Assembly: GCA_905221615.1 (NCBI GenBank)
Contig: CAJNDT010000002.1
Coordinates: forward strand, 1,491,923-1,555,922
Source of the DNA: Symbiodinium sp. CCMP2592
Taxonomy: Eukaryota > Sar > Dinophyceae > Suessiales > Symbiodiniaceae
DNA: 64,000 nt
Direction: 5' to 3'
Under the pieces are notes generated by a model. It was not told the origin of the DNA, made no database searches, and saw only the letters and a list, made by a program, of their open reading frames with translations. A program made the translations under genes and the position numbers. Numbering within the stretch: the first letter of the stretch is position 1; every line of letters begins with the position of its first letter. Positions 1-12,929 of this stretch are shown here, in pieces.

Positions 1-410
1 GAGATATCTGAGATCACTGCGCACGGACTTACGGCTTCCGGTTTCCGTGGCTTCGTGCTTAAGCCCAAAAGCCAAGTCCTGCGTGAAAGCTCAGAAGTGG
101 TGCTCGGCAACAGCTGTATTCGGACAACAACGGTCTAAAACAAGCTTCTTCGGATCGCTTCGGTTTTGAAAGGATTCGGCGCTGGTATATGAACAGTGCT
201 ACGGCCAGCTTTTTGTCAGCTCTGAGCAGCATCTAGTCCACAGAAGCCATTGCTCATAAGTCTGCACTTGGACCTGAGGTCAAGCACCCCATACTCGAAG
301 CGACAACCGAGCGGAAACCCCACAGGCCCGCCGCCAACCACAAAAGTCGACCTCTGCGATCCGGAAACCCAAACCCGAAAACCTGAAATCCCGAAAAAAA
401 CGACGACCGA

Positions 411-433
411 AACCCTAAACCCCTAAACCCTAC
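411..433. repeat. Interstitial telomere-like tract (CCCTAAA)
   Basis: About three imperfect units of CCCTAAA/CCCCTAAA. It is one of many such short tracts in the window. The plant-type telomere unit TTTAGGG is also reported for dinoflagellates. Confidence 0.7.
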
Positions 434-3400
434 ATGGCCCTAAGCCTGCCATCCTCAAACGCGCCCGCACGACCGTTTCATGAGGTGGGCAGGCCAAGAA
501 GGTTGGAAAATCCTGGTGCGACTGCCCGGCTTCGGAGTTCGGGCTGCTCTAGGCTCAGCCGCTCAAGCCTACGGATTACTATACACCCCTTAGAACCATG
601 ATAAACATAATATGTTCAATTTTCTCTTGGGTCTTATATGAGCAAGCATACAAAATACTCCTCAGAAAGAGTATAGATTACGGTTGTGTGCTTCTGGCTT
701 GCTTTGACGCAGAAGGCCGGTTCCAGATCCGCTTCCTCCCTGCATCTAGGGGTTACGATTTTGGGGTCTGGCAGCCCTATGGTTTGGGAGGGTTACAGAT
801 TTCGGCTGAAGTTTTCGCATAGCAGATTCTGCAACGCCCTCCCTGTCATTGCGCATGAATGCACTGCTGCTGCTGTCGCCCAAACCCAACGAGGCAATGA
901 ACCCGGAAGTCCTTCCCTAGAACCCACCCACCCTACTAAAAAACCACGTGCCTAGAAACCTGTGTCCTTGACTCGCCCAATGTTTTCGAGCAGGAAGCAA
1001 ACCTTCCCGGAGAAGCAGGGTCGAGGCAAGCGAAAACCACTTCATGCGTACGGCAAGGGCGCTTTGATCTGCTGAACTTGCGAATGTCGGCATGCACAAA
1101 CTCGGGGGATTCATGTCCAAGATAACTGCAAGGAGGTTGAACCCGAGTCAAGGTCATAACAAAGGATTACCTCTGCCGTCCCTAAGCGCTGTCAAAACGG
1201 TTTCGGGGCTTCAGCGTCTGCCGTTCTTGCGTGCCTCCATGTTGTAGCTCAAATGGCAATTGATGGAAGTGAACTGGATGCGCGGATTGTCTGCGTACCT
1301 CTCGCAGTCCGTGAACGTATGTCACTGCATACGCACAGCAGCCACAGTGACCCAATCAAGCATCAAGTCCCGTAAGCTCCGGGTTCAGGGAATCCTTTGA
1401 CAGTATCGTGCGAAAGATGTTATGCAGCACTTGCAGCACTTGTCTTGTTTGGATACTGCGGTATGGTTTCGCATGCTGAACTTCCGCACCGAACAATGCA
1501 GCTGCTGATCTCCGTCCGTTAGAGCCAAGCCATAAAGCCACAAGATGCCACAAGACTCCCAAGACATTGTGCCCCGGAGTCACGCTTCCGCGACGTGCAT
1601 GTAGATAGGGACCTTAGACGTTTCGGGTTTATGGCTTAGTGCCTGACTGTATGAACGAACAACTAGTAACGAGCAGCGATCGGTATCAACTAGGCAAAAG
1701 CATGTTCTGAAAGCTTCTGCAGGAATTACACCCTTTTGCTTCTTGCTAAGTGCCAGCTCATCCCCGATAGTAGACCTTTAACAACAATCCATGCAAGGCT
1801 TGAGCGGTAAAGCATATGATTTCTGGTGGCTTTGGCTATTGAGGGTTGGGATCAAGGGCTGAGCTACCGGCAGCATACCAGCAATGTGGACCTCAGTTGA
1901 GACAGGTCCACCAGGCAAGTCTCTTGAACAACGATGATGAATATCGTAAAGATCAGGCGGTTGCGGACACGACCAGCATTTTTGATTAACGACCGGGTAC
2001 TCTTGAGCCAGTCTTCTCGTCTAGAGGCGTGAGGCTCATTTGCCTCTGTCAAAAGGCTGCCTCATGAGACTCACTCGTAGTCACCATGGAGGACAAAAAA
2101 ATGCAGTTTCGTTGCTAACGAAGTACCTGAGCATCACCTTTCGTAAGGGTGTTCACTGCTACCGCTTCCATTGGATTTCCCGTTGTCGCTGCTGGCTGAC
2201 GCTGCTCCTGTCTGCTGCAACATCTATTGCGTGGAGTACCGCGACGAGGTTTGAGCACGCCTAGTATGTACTGCTGCGACAATACTGTGACTTATGTTGT
2301 CGCTAGACCACAGCCCTCCACCAAGTCCGAATCTTCGGAAGTACACTAAAACGACCAAACAAACTAGAACCGCCAATCATCATCAACGACAACGCCATCA
2401 CCATGCCTATCACCAGCAAACGCAGCATAGTGCAGACCCTCACCTTGCAGCAACATCACAACCATCCTCAATGTCATCAGAGATATCATCATCGTGGTCC
2501 TCCTCTTCCTCGTGCTCTGCTCCATGATCCCAACCGCACGCAGAAGCATCATCAGAATAGTTCAACTGTTCGCAGGATCCATCAGGATTCAGGAACCCTA
2601 AATCGATCCGGAACGTAGGCCCGCACAGGTGTAGTCGTAGATCTCTACGATGGTCCACTTGGTATCACCTCCAATGGGATAGTCGAAGGAGATTTGGAAA
2701 GCTTTTGGGGCCGACTGTGTCGGCTTGCTTTAAAGGACTTGTCCGGTGGCTTGCCGTTGGTATGGCCATCGCCAGTTCTCTGGCAGCCTTATGCCAGAAG
2801 CTCTGGCTCCGTAGTGGGTACGCTATGCAGCTTTCGGTTAACAACAAGGTACATAGTTAGTTACACGATGCTACTCATTGGTCAGCAAGGTCCCCGGAGC
2901 GTGAGGGCTGTTGCGAACAGAGCGCTCAGCTTGCAGCAAACTGTCACACTCTTGTTGCTTCAAGGGAATCGTCCCCGGCTCCCACATCTTGGTAGGGTTT
3001 CTCGGTGTCGCTACCAATGCGCCGAACTGTGCCTGTGCATGGCCCCGAGACTTCTGGGATTTTGACCCAAACTCGCACCAAGGTGGCTTTTTCGGTTCAA
3101 GGCTCACAGCCTAGATCTTGACATCAACACCGACCACGCCCCCCAATCCAGAACGCGACAACTCTGCACGAACTGACGCCGCTCGTGCAGAAATCCAGAA
3201 CCCAACTTGCCAGATTCTGTCAGAAGAGACTGAAGCGACGTCGGACTCAAACCCAGAGCCCTACTCCTTTCAAGCTCCTACTACGAACACCGTCCTTTGG
3301 CATGTTGGGTTTGTTACCAAACCTGCCTTTCGCAGGCATGGACAGCCGCTGCAGAAACGTGTCGCCAACGTCGACGTCGACCTTTCGTCGGTGTTCGGTG

Positions 3401-4256
3401 ACGGGTTTGGGGCTTCAGGGCTCCGGGGCAGAGCCTGGGTTGAGTGACCTCGGACGCGGGATAACAATGCTGATAGCCGTATACAGGTACGCGTACTTAA
3501 AGTACAGGTTGGTATACAGGCAAATAACGCAGTCATGCATCCACCTATACGTGTTGGGAATGGCGTTTCGACTGTCATTGGTTGCATACAGCTGAGGCAC
3601 CTCAACCGTGAAATACTACTCACTTCGAGGCATCAAAGTCTAAGCGCGCCTCACTATCGCCGCAATGACCATGCCCGTCTTTTTCACAGTTCCCCGACGA
3701 CCATTAATTATAGCAAATTCAATGAATCATCGTAAACTGCCACGTGTATGACCAACATCCAACCGAAACCGTCCACTCTCTCAACCTTGAGACCCCAAAT
3801 CTACATTTCGCAGCTCCGGCCCACACACGCCCGAAGCTATGGGATGGAAGCAGAACTCGCCCGAGCGCATGGCGGCCATACCGGCTTTGTAGAGGGACCT
3901 GGCCAGTTCACAGGCTGCCGCTCTAGGTTTGAGGGAAGCGTTGAGGGTCGATGGGTTTGGACCTCCTCTTACCTCCTTATCGAAATGTGCAGATGCGACA
4001 CAATGGCCTCAAGAGGTTTTGATCGGTCTGACTCGAAATTCATCGGGTATTGAATTTGAGATCTTCGTGGCAACCTCCCGACAATCCCAAACACTGTGAA
4101 GTTGAGATGGCAAACGTGGCTGATGCACAGCGTCTCCGGTGTCATGTTGCTCGCCACCGGAACCCGATACCTGATCAGCAAGGAGAACAAGCGACAACTT
4201 CAACCACGAACGCCTGCAAATACCTGGGCTGAGCAAGGACTTCAGAAAGCCACACG

Positions 4257-4281
4257 ATAAACCCCTAAACCCTAAACCCCA
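4257..4281. repeat. Interstitial telomere-like tract (CCCTAAA)
   Basis: Three imperfect CCCTAAA/CCCCTAAA units, followed by a C-rich stretch to about 4325. Confidence 0.7.
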
Positions 4282-4726
4282 TACCAGCACCCCATCCCCC
4301 AACCCCCACACAACCCCCACTCCCTCGCGCCTTGGAGGCTCCGGACTCCAAGGCCTCAGTGACAAGTCCACGGCGATGACAAGGACACCAAAGCATGCGA
4401 TGAGAGGATTAAGCGTTGAGAGGATCATCATCGCTATCGCCCACACCATCAAACATGAGTTTGCTGACTGCAAAGATCATCGCAAGAACCATCGCGATCG
4501 TCCCGACATCGTCAACAAGCCTCCGGTAACGACTTGCGAAGGTGGGGCAAAAGCGGAGAAGTGCGCTCACGGGGATCCGTGAACCCATCTGCAAGATGCC
4601 GCGCTCGTCACAGCTGATCAGGCACAGAGAGTTCCTGTTAACCCCTGAAAAACGGCTCAGGGCCGAGCCCGGGTTTGAGACTTTAAGTACCATGCCCGGT
4701 GGCTGCTGCTTCCCCATTCCGAAACA

Positions 4727-4745
4727 ACCCTAAACCCTAAACCCT
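4727..4745. repeat. Interstitial telomere-like tract (CCCTAAA)
   Basis: Two and a half perfect CCCTAAA units in otherwise unremarkable DNA. Confidence 0.7.
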
Positions 4746-5361
4746 TTCCGAAACGATCACCTTCCGAAACAAGGCCGTGAGTCGGGAGCTCTCCGGTTTT
4801 TGAAGCGGCTCCGAGGACCCGGGCAGCTGGACGATCTCTGAGGGATCTTCCGACACAGCCAGGAAGGGCAGAACCTGCAAGCGATGAAGTTAGGGGGGTA
4901 GGTGTAGGGCGATTCTTCTCCTTCCGCTTCCGTAGATGATGACGATGATTCTGCTGCTGCGTGAAACTACAGTATCCGAGAACTTTTGACTGTGGACTCT
5001 ATACGATGCCAAATCCGGCAGCAGGCCAAAACCTCAAAGAGTCCATATGCCCTCTGACCGACACCCATTCCAGCCGGCCTGCCACCACGACGATCGCATG
5101 GCTTCCTAGGCAGTCTGACCACTTCTTTGAGTCTGCTTGGGTCGTTGGCCACGGCAGCCAGCTTCTTCCCTGTTGCTGTGTAGAACTCCTCTCAACCCGA
5201 CTTGTCGAGCCTAGCTACGGAAACAGGCAGCCAATCCAAATCCTCCAAATGCCGCAACTAGGAGTGCGCAATGTCCCACCTGCGCAGAAAATATTGGGCG
5301 CATCAGCCCTCAATTGGCCCCAAAACCCGAATCCCGAAATCATCCACACCAGACGTCGCCA

Positions 5362-5433
5362 AAAGTAGTTCCTTTTGGGGTTCGTCTATAGAATCCTAGA
5401 ATATATTAAATATTCCCAAAAAGGAACTACTTT
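5362..5433. mobile_element. MITE-like inverted repeat, family E
   Basis: A 72-bp hairpin element whose ends AAAGTAGTTCCTTTT and AAAAGGAACTACTTT are inverted repeats around an AT-rich centre. Copy 2 of the surrounding duplication lacks it, which supports an insertion. It is too short to code for anything. Confidence 0.7.
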
Positions 5434-5545
5434 GGGGCCTATGGGTATAGTCTAGACAAGTGACGTCGACAAGCGCCCAGGCGCTCGCTCCGGGCGTCAG
5501 GCCCAGGTCCGAGTTGAAACGAATCGATTGGAAGCTCTTAGATTC

Positions 5546-5648
5546 TAATGATAATACTAATACTAATACTAATATTATGACGTATACTAATACTAATATT
5601 ACTAATACTAATACTAGAATTAATACTAATAATTAAATACTATATTAG
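5546..5648. repeat. AT-rich microsatellite (ACTAAT)n
   Basis: About 100 bases of imperfect ACTAAT/TAATAC units. It sits exactly where copy 2 of the segmental duplication carries a MITE-B element instead. Confidence 0.85.
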
Positions 5649-6590
5649 TGCTTTGGAGGGCTTCGGACATGGCTTAGCTTGGGGCTTCCGCAGTCTAAAA
5701 TCCTAAACCCCGAACCTATCTCGTGCTCAGGTCTGCACCGTTTGAAGGGTAGGGAGGGCCTGGGCTAAGGCCGGCTCACGCCTTGACTCATGAAATAATA
5801 CTCTGATGTCTGTAACCACTTGGTAGAATAAAGACCACCAAACAACTCATGGCTTAAACCTGTCGTCGGGAGGGATGCGATGCAACGGAGACTCACACAA
5901 GTGTTCTGAATCCATCTTGCTCAGTTTGGGCCTAAAGGCTTGCGCAAGATGTGCGAAGCGTGAACGTCCTTTGACTTCGTCTGGGGTGTGGGGGGCTGAA
6001 GCTTTGTACTTTCAAGGACTTCTAAATCCAACTAGCCGGACTGCAGGCACGTGCGCAAGCTTCGCGCAGAGAACTCCAAATGTTTTGTCGAAGGTGCACG
6101 AGGTGGTATCAACAGAAGTCGGGTTGCCAAGCGAAGACATTTTTCTGGGTCTATAGCTTCCGCAGGATGACGTTGACACAGCTTCCCCCCAAAAAAGAAC
6201 AGTCCATCCACCCTTGAGGAATGCTGTCGGACATTTTCTCATCGGCGCGAAAAGGCTCAATTGCTGAAGCTCTTCAGATTGCAGAGGGGCTTCGAGTAGC
6301 TACCTTCGCGACACCCGGCCAATCTGCTCACGAAAGCCGCGTCGTTCGCGCGAACCGGTGCAGTCGAAGCCCGAAGGACCTCTTGCAGCTCATTGGTGGG
6401 TGTCTGGATGCTCTATAGCCCCAACATGGGCCCTTCATGTCTGCTGGAAAAACGGAGAGATCTTGACAACCCAAGCAACAGCATGACGGGGCCGCCTCCT
6501 CCGATCTCGTGCCCGTGGGCCGTGGGCTGCCATCATCCTGCAAGTGAGATTCGAGGGCTTCCTCCTGAATTCAGCCACGTTGAACCTCAA

Positions 6591-7180
6591 CTCCAAAGAC
6601 TCCAAAGAAAAGCTCCGGTACTCTCTCCAGTGTCGCCGCCCTCCTGCATGCGCTTGTCGGTGCCTTCATGGGGGCCTTCGTGCATTGGCTGAGGCACTGC
6701 TTAACGGTAAGGAGTGCGGGTTATGGGTTTCTGGACTGGCAGATACTGGCAGTGCGGATTCTGAAAATTGCCGTTGCGTGAGCTCGTTCTATGGAGCTCC
6801 GCCCTAGCTATGGCGTCCTTTGCACGCGTACAATTATTTCAATCGGGAAGCTCCGCATCCAACGACTGGAAGCAGCAGATAGCTTCGTAGTACATGCTCG
6901 CTGGAATGATCACTGTATTGGCTTTCATCATGCAGTGTTATGGGGTGATTCTCAATCCGGTTGAAATAGCCATGTTCCCATATCTTCGATAGCTTTGCTA
7001 TTGCTATGATCGGCTCCTTTACGCGACATCGACCAAGACTGCCTGCAAATCAGCAACGCAATGCGCCAGCTCCGTCATTGACCATCATGGTCAAGCTGCA
7101 GAGCTGCTTCGGGAATTCCTCGCACTGAAATGTAGGATCACATTGCAAGGTATGCCGTAAGTGCTTTCTGAAAGGTCAAG
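6591..7180. other. No recognisable feature
   Basis: No exon, repeat or RNA gene could be supported here. It lies between the duplicated segment and the 3' side of the dynamin-like gene. Confidence 0.4.
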
Positions 7181-7244
7181 CTAGCGACACAGGTTTAGGC
7201 ACCATAAGCGATCAGTGCTGCACCGTACACAAACCCCACAAACA

Positions 7245-7400
7245 AAACTGTCCGTCGTGCTATCGCCAACGCACTTATTAAACTGGCCCTGAACCACTTG
7301 GATCATGTCATGGCCTTCCTGCAGCTCTTCTGCTGCCAACTTTCTGGCTTGCCTGGCCGAAGGCTCGACGTCTACAGATCCATGCAAAATCCCTGTCTGC
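7245..7400 (-). CDS. Possible downstream exon of the dynamin-like gene
   Basis: A short minus-strand frame reads as an amphipathic segment (ARKLAAEELQEGHDMIQVVQ) with codon use like the nearby dynamin-like exons. It may be a further 3' exon of that gene, whose frame at 7907 ends at a sequence (TTGGTAAGG) that also looks like a 5' splice site. There is no family match, and it could be chance. Confidence 0.25.
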
Positions 7401-7906
7401 AAGCTGAATTGCCACAAGCCACACGCGTGGCAGCAAGAAAGCTTTTGACACTGTCAACGCTCATCTGCTAGGACTAGGATAAGCCGCGCTGCAGACGTAC
7501 TCTCGTCCGCCTTTGGAGGTGCGCCTGATTATAGTTCGTTGCTACCTTGTGCGACACACGAAGCCTTCGGAATACACCAAAGGAGCAAGGTTCAACGCAC
7601 CTCTGCTGATGGGGCTTGCTATCATGTTGAGCCAATCTAACGTAGACTCAGGTTTGAGTGAGAACGGGACTCTGTGTCAACTTGAGACAGATTGCTAGTC
7701 CGGCCAGCGGAACCCTCTTCTCGGCATGCACCTGCAGTGTTCAGATTCGGTAATAATTATTCGATCCTTACATTCCTTCCGTGCCAGAGAACTGGGCTCA
7801 GACAGGGCTAGACTTGCGTCCAAAACTAGGGGCTGATGATAAGACAGCCTTCGCCTCAACATGAACCTATCATCCGCACCTGTGCTGATGCTCTGTGCTG
7901 CACATC

Positions 7907-10900
7907 TCAGATGTCCTTACCAAGCGCGGTCAGGATCTCCTTCTGCTTGGCGGCATACTTCTCGGCCTCAGACTTGATGGCCTGAATACGATCATGTTTT
8001 GCGGCATCGAAGAAGCTCTGCATGAAGACCTTGGCTTCCTGCTCCATGTCCTGATGCAGGGGCTTGTGGTATCCTGTGAGCATCATCGCGGGTTTGCCCT
8101 CTGAAAGGTCCGGAGCTTTGGAGCTGCATCTCTCGATGCCTTTGAAAGGGTCATCCTTGCCCATGGAACCATTAACTCCATTTCCTCAGCTTCATGCAGC
8201 CCGACCCTCCAGTACGTCCAAGACTGCACAACACAAACAGCTCTAGCCGGCTCGACTTGTATCCATTGTAAGTGCAGGTCCATCCTTCGTGGTCACGTGG
8301 GAGGCGCCCCCAAAAGCAAGGACGTTGTGAGCCTGCAGCCTCTTCAGCGGCCATCCCTGCCACAATGCCCTTTCGGACAACTTGGCAAGCCTTGCATCGT
8401 GATCGGTCTTGAGTTGCCCGTCCTCGCATAGCGTTCAAATTTCACAAGAACAAAGTTTTTCACGCTGTGCGAGCCTGGACCTCGTCCGACACAGCAAAGT
8501 ACAAGTACTTGAACAAGAGGTGGCCGTTCTCGTACCAACAATTTTCAGAATACATTCGGTCCAACTCAATTTCCGAGTCATCAAGGAAGTGGGTGATGAC
8601 CTTGTGGAGGAAATGCTGGAAGATGAACTGGGCGGTCGTGTTCAGATAGTGCGCTTCGTCCTCACGTACACTGAGGTGGTACTGCGTCTTGTACGGCCGA
8701 ACCGTGTTCTGATTGAGTAGAGACGATTCATCCTCTTGCGTCAGCGGCGTAATCGAAGCGCTTGGACTGTCGGTGCTCACGGAAGGTCCGGCTTTGGGTC
8801 CTTAAAACTTAAGATCGGCTAATGGCGACCCCTGAGATCACTGCGCCTCCCTTAGCAATGTTCCTGCAAATCTATGTTCACGTGACCGTATGACACCTAA
8901 ACAGAAGAGCAAATCTCAATGACAGTCACAAACTGACAGGCGGACAGCCATGCAGGCAGGTGAGCCACAACGTATGTAATGATGCGCATCCAAGCCACTT
9001 GGTGCTAGCTCGGGATAGTATGCGGCCACGAAGTCCTTCTGCTGCTCGTCCGTCATCGTCTCCACAGACTGGCGGAGCTTTCGTTGGTGGACTACGTACG
9101 ACATTCCTCAGAAGTTGTGCGCTGGTACAGTTTGCAAACATGCCAGACGCGAGTCACAGCTTGCAATTAAGTCTTTCCTTTCTACTCCAAGCAACCTGTA
9201 ATCAGTCTCAGCTCTCCTGCCGAAATGGGCGCATCTGAGGCCCACGCGTGTTTGGCGAGAGAGGCATGTTCTCTCCAGAAATGCCGGCGACCGGGTCAAG
9301 AATCGATTCGCGAGAAACTCGCGAACATCATGGTAATAGAGCCTGTTGAGGACTCCTTTCATGATGTCTTTGAATGTGCCGTTGCTTCGCAGGTGTTCGA
9401 ACTGCTGCTCTTGCAGCACTACTTCCAAGGCCATTGAGTAGCTGTCATGGCAGTGGTGCGCCAGCCACACTGAGAGTAGAGGCACAAGCTCAGCGGCAAA
9501 GATGCCCTTGACGTGCCCGATTACGCGGATTTGTATGTAGTGCTCTGCATCCGCTGTGTTCTGCACCTGACATGATCTTTCACAGTTTACAGAACCGCAA
9601 TAACGTCTGATTGCCTCGCCGAGGCTCGCGACGACTTGATGCGCGACTGAGAGCCCAGCAGCGGTGGCGGCCATGAAGCGCATAATGTCAGCCCGCTTCA
9701 TTACTGGCATTTCGTACATACCGGCTAGCAACACGGCATTGTCCTTCAACCTGGCAGTGCGCTGCCACAGCCTGCGATGGTTCAAGCAGGAACCTTTTAC
9801 AGTGTTCACACGTCATGCAGCGCCTTCTCGGGGCAAATGCACTCTAACCATCGCACACAAGTCTTTCTGCGCATGTCTGAACAACAGAGGCAGGAACGCG
9901 TGCATCCCTTCTTTGTTCATGTACCAGTCTTCGTTCTCAAGTTCCTGGATCACCTGAAAGTGTGTCGGCTAACACTGCTGTCTCGGGTTGGGTGGGGCTC
10001 CCTTCAGGTGACCTCATCAGTGACCTCCACTTGTTGAATCGAGACACCTGCTCCAGATCTCCATTCTTCGCAGAAAGGCGAACCCCGTAGGCTTGCTGCA
10101 CGAAGCGCAGCTCTTCTGCAAGAGTCTGCGCTGAGCGTGCCGTTACCTTCTCGATCAACCCCAGATCGGGCGAACTGCTTGGGCGATCCAGACGATTTAA
10201 GCGACAAGTTTCTGCCATCTTCTCAACTTGCAAACAAAACTCCAGCAGGTTGTGTCCCAGACTGCAGTCCGAAATGCTGTCCTGCCTCGCAAAAAGCTTC
10301 GTGAGCATGTCGTTCGTCGTCTCAAGTGATGCATGCAGCCACTTTTCCACATTTGTCAAGAGGACTTCGCTCTGTGCTGTCATCAAGTCATTGTAGCGCT
10401 GCTTGAGCTTCTCAGTCCCCACTCGTTCCCGAAGCATGCGAAGCCACGGTGACTGCTGCTCGTCAGGCTTCTCACGCGAGATGCGGCCAATAACTTCTGC
10501 CAAGGTTTTGTCCAGTTTGCTGGCACAGTTAGGTTCATCAGATGGGTCGTTTTCACGCCATCCCGTTACGAGAAACTTGTCGTTGCAACCTGGCAGTTTG
10601 GTGTCCATGTTGGAGAAAATCGTGTCGTAGACGTCTTTGAAGGTTTTGCACGCTTGAAAATTGATGGGCTCATACAAATCGCCTTGGGTGAGCGCAACAA
10701 TGATGTGGAACGGGTTCGCGGCATCATGCTGCCGGTTCTTGATCACGTCAAGTTCTGGCCAACAGATGCCAGGCTCATCCGCTTTCATCCTCAGAACTCA
10801 GCAACAGTCAAGGCAACTTAATTAGGCTTTCAGGATGGAAACCGTGGCACTGCCAATGCAGATTGGCATGCGAGGCTTGCACATGGTACGTGTTGGTAAG

Positions 10901-12097
10901 CACCGCACCAAGATTGGCAGATGATCAGCACTCCACTTCCTGGCCCACCTGCTTTCGCCCTGTCGTTCAACATCGCGTCGATGGATTGAAACACGCCATC
11001 TGCTTCCTTGGGTCGTGGGGTGAAGCCGATGGTGTTCAATATAAATGTCGGCCATCCACTGCGAGAGCGGACCATGACGTTCACAGGTTCCAGCGTAAAG
11101 TTGTGGTGACCTTTATTCGGGTCACCGCTTCGGATGCCAGTCATGATTTCGTGCATGGTCCTCTGGTACTCTTTCGGATCCTGCAAGGGACTCCAGCGCA
11201 AGCTGAAGGATTTGTAGGACACACAAAAAGGGGTGCAAGTGACTTCAATCGCTGTCCTTGCCCTCATACTTCAACTCCTGGTGGAAATGCACCGTGAAGT
11301 GGTCCTCATCTGCATCTTGCCCAGATGCAACAGGCTCCACAACCGATGTCATCAGAACATTGGCTGCAGTGGTCATGTCCTTGCCGGTCCTTGGCAAGAG
11401 AAAAAGCCTTTGTGGGCCCCTCGGCAGGATTGCAAACGGCCTATGCAGACCTATACATGTCTATAGCACAAGCTCAGCGAACGGCACGGCCACATCTTTC
11501 TTGTTCACGATTTGCGCGCAAGTTGTATCCTTGCCCATTGAGGTGCAACCGATGGCTGCCGCAAACGTAGTCATGCTTTTGGCCTCTGCGCCCAAAACTT
11601 CGCCATTGACATTGAGGAAGTGGTTTGCTTTGGCCATTGCATTCATTTGCTCCTTGACTCGATCCTCTTCACTCAATCCAGCTGAAACGCCGGCATTGCA
11701 AACGCCTTGCAAGGCGGAGAAGTCCATCTTCAGCACTTTCTGTGGATCGCAGAAGGCCGCAAGTTCCGAAACACGCCGTGGCAAATCGGCTCGCGGGATC
11801 TGCAAAGGCTCCTGTCGCCAAACTGGGTGGGCTTCTCGCAAGAATCTCTCGACACTCCACCTCGCTCGATCTCACGACTCCAACTCAACTTTCATGTTCG
11901 GAGTCCTCAGCCACTGCATTTGCCGGAGGATCTTCGGGTGGCGGGTTCGCAGGCTGCCCTGCCGTCTGCGGAGGGGTTTGGCTGGCCACTGCATCTGGGC
12001 CTTCTGGGGGGCGCTGAGTCGCGCCGTTGGTGGGAGGGTAGAGCCTGTCCCATGTAGGATGGGCGAAAGAATATGCCGCTGCCATCTCCAAAATCAC
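7907..12097 (-). CDS. Dynamin-family large GTPase-like protein, multi-exon
   Basis: Several minus-strand frames separated by introns add up to a dynamin-type protein. From 5' to 3': a Pro-rich N-terminus (12097-11885); a helical stretch leading to a P-loop-like GCTSMGKDT (about 11841-11470); an exon with GKDMTTAANVLMTSVVEP, read as switch I (about 11400-11245); EPVNVMVRS followed by TFILNTIGF (about 11210-10900), matching the dynamin G3 strand; PFHIIVALTQGDL, matching the G4 region, followed by the stalk-type VGTEKLKQRYNDL (10788-9937); and helical exons at about 9809-9200, 9060-8970, 8780-8460 and 8164-7907. All catalytic motifs deviate: GKD instead of GKS, NTIG instead of DxPG, TQGD instead of TKxD. 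It may be an inactive GTPase, or exon choices by eye may mislead. A host gene is likely. Family assignment is moderate and boundaries are approximate. Confidence 0.5.
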
Positions 12098-12499
12098 CGT
12101 TCAATCGCTAATTTATAGTTATAGCAATGATATACTTCCAGTCATGAACACTTGAGCACAGAAACGGCATGAGTCGCAAGACTACTCATGTGTCAAGACA
12201 GTCGAGCGGATCAACCTGGTTCTGTGAAGGTTCTGCCAGAGTAGATCTGATGCAACCCTTGCAGCTGCTTGTGCCTTGCGCCTCCTTGCAACGTCAACTC
12301 TTTGGTCCTGGCCAAGTGAGACGGCTTGAGAACATGCATAAACACTCCCGTCTCACTCTGGCAAAGCCCAGTCTGCTGTGCGACTATACACGATGCGCTA
12401 CATGCACTATGCCTTGAAGACGACGAGACCCAATGACACCGAGAGCCATGGCCTGCGACAGTCGGACAGTAAAGCAAACATACACTACGTCATAATACT

Positions 12500-12525
12500 G
12501 ATGATGATGATGATGATGATATTGA
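12500..12525. repeat. (GAT)n microsatellite
   Basis: Seven tandem GAT units just upstream of the dynamin-like gene. Confidence 0.9.
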
Positions 12526-12929
12526 TTGAATACAGACTTTCCTGTGACATACACCCAGAACGTGTGTGACTGCAATATACCGAATGCCAGGCCAGCCCAG
12601 AAAGCCTCAACCAATGCAGATGCCCCGGCTGCACTCGGGCCTGATCTGTCGTCACCATGAAGGCTCCCTGAAGCCAGTCCTGGCTTGCATGGCACAATGG
12701 CGACCCATCGTGCCGAGTAGCAGTAGCAAACTGATTCGTTGTGAGCATGAGCAAGACAATGAGTATTGCCTCCTAGTTTTGGCTGCCGATGGTTGCAGTC
12801 ATAACAGTCGTCGCCGTCGATGTCGCCATTGCCGTAATGAAGAAGAGGGTAATGCTTCCAACCTTGCGGTTGGTGTTGGTGGCGGTGACGGCGACGAATC
12901 GCCAAGCGTCTGGCCTGAACCGAGTCGTG

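Larger units (their letters stand above)
1..4960. other. Gene-poor DNA, no supported gene
   Basis: I see no exon, RNA gene or mobile element that I can support in this stretch. The open frames are short, overlap on several strands and resemble no family I know. The stretch holds three short telomere-like tracts (listed separately) and a CAT/CAC-rich patch near 2370-2480. Unrecognised small exons are possible, because host exons elsewhere in the window are only 40-160 bases long. Confidence 0.5.
4970..6590 (+). repeat. Segmental duplication, copy 1
   Basis: This stretch and 12930-14440 are diverged direct copies. Colinear matching blocks include CCCGAAATCATCCACA (5332 versus 13167, with one mismatch), GAGTTGAAACGAATCGA (5511 versus 13340), a block about 100 bases long near 5870-5970 versus 13650-13755, CAGAGGGGCTTC (6281 versus 14068), CTCACGAAAGCCGCGT (6328 versus 14110) and CATGTCTGCTGGAAAA (6437 versus 14279). 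The copies differ in their insertions: this one carries an inverted-repeat element at 5362-5433 and an AT-rich microsatellite at 5546-5648. No intact coding frame runs through either copy, so this is probably an old dispersed repeat or duplicated non-coding segment. Its ends are approximate. Confidence 0.75.
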
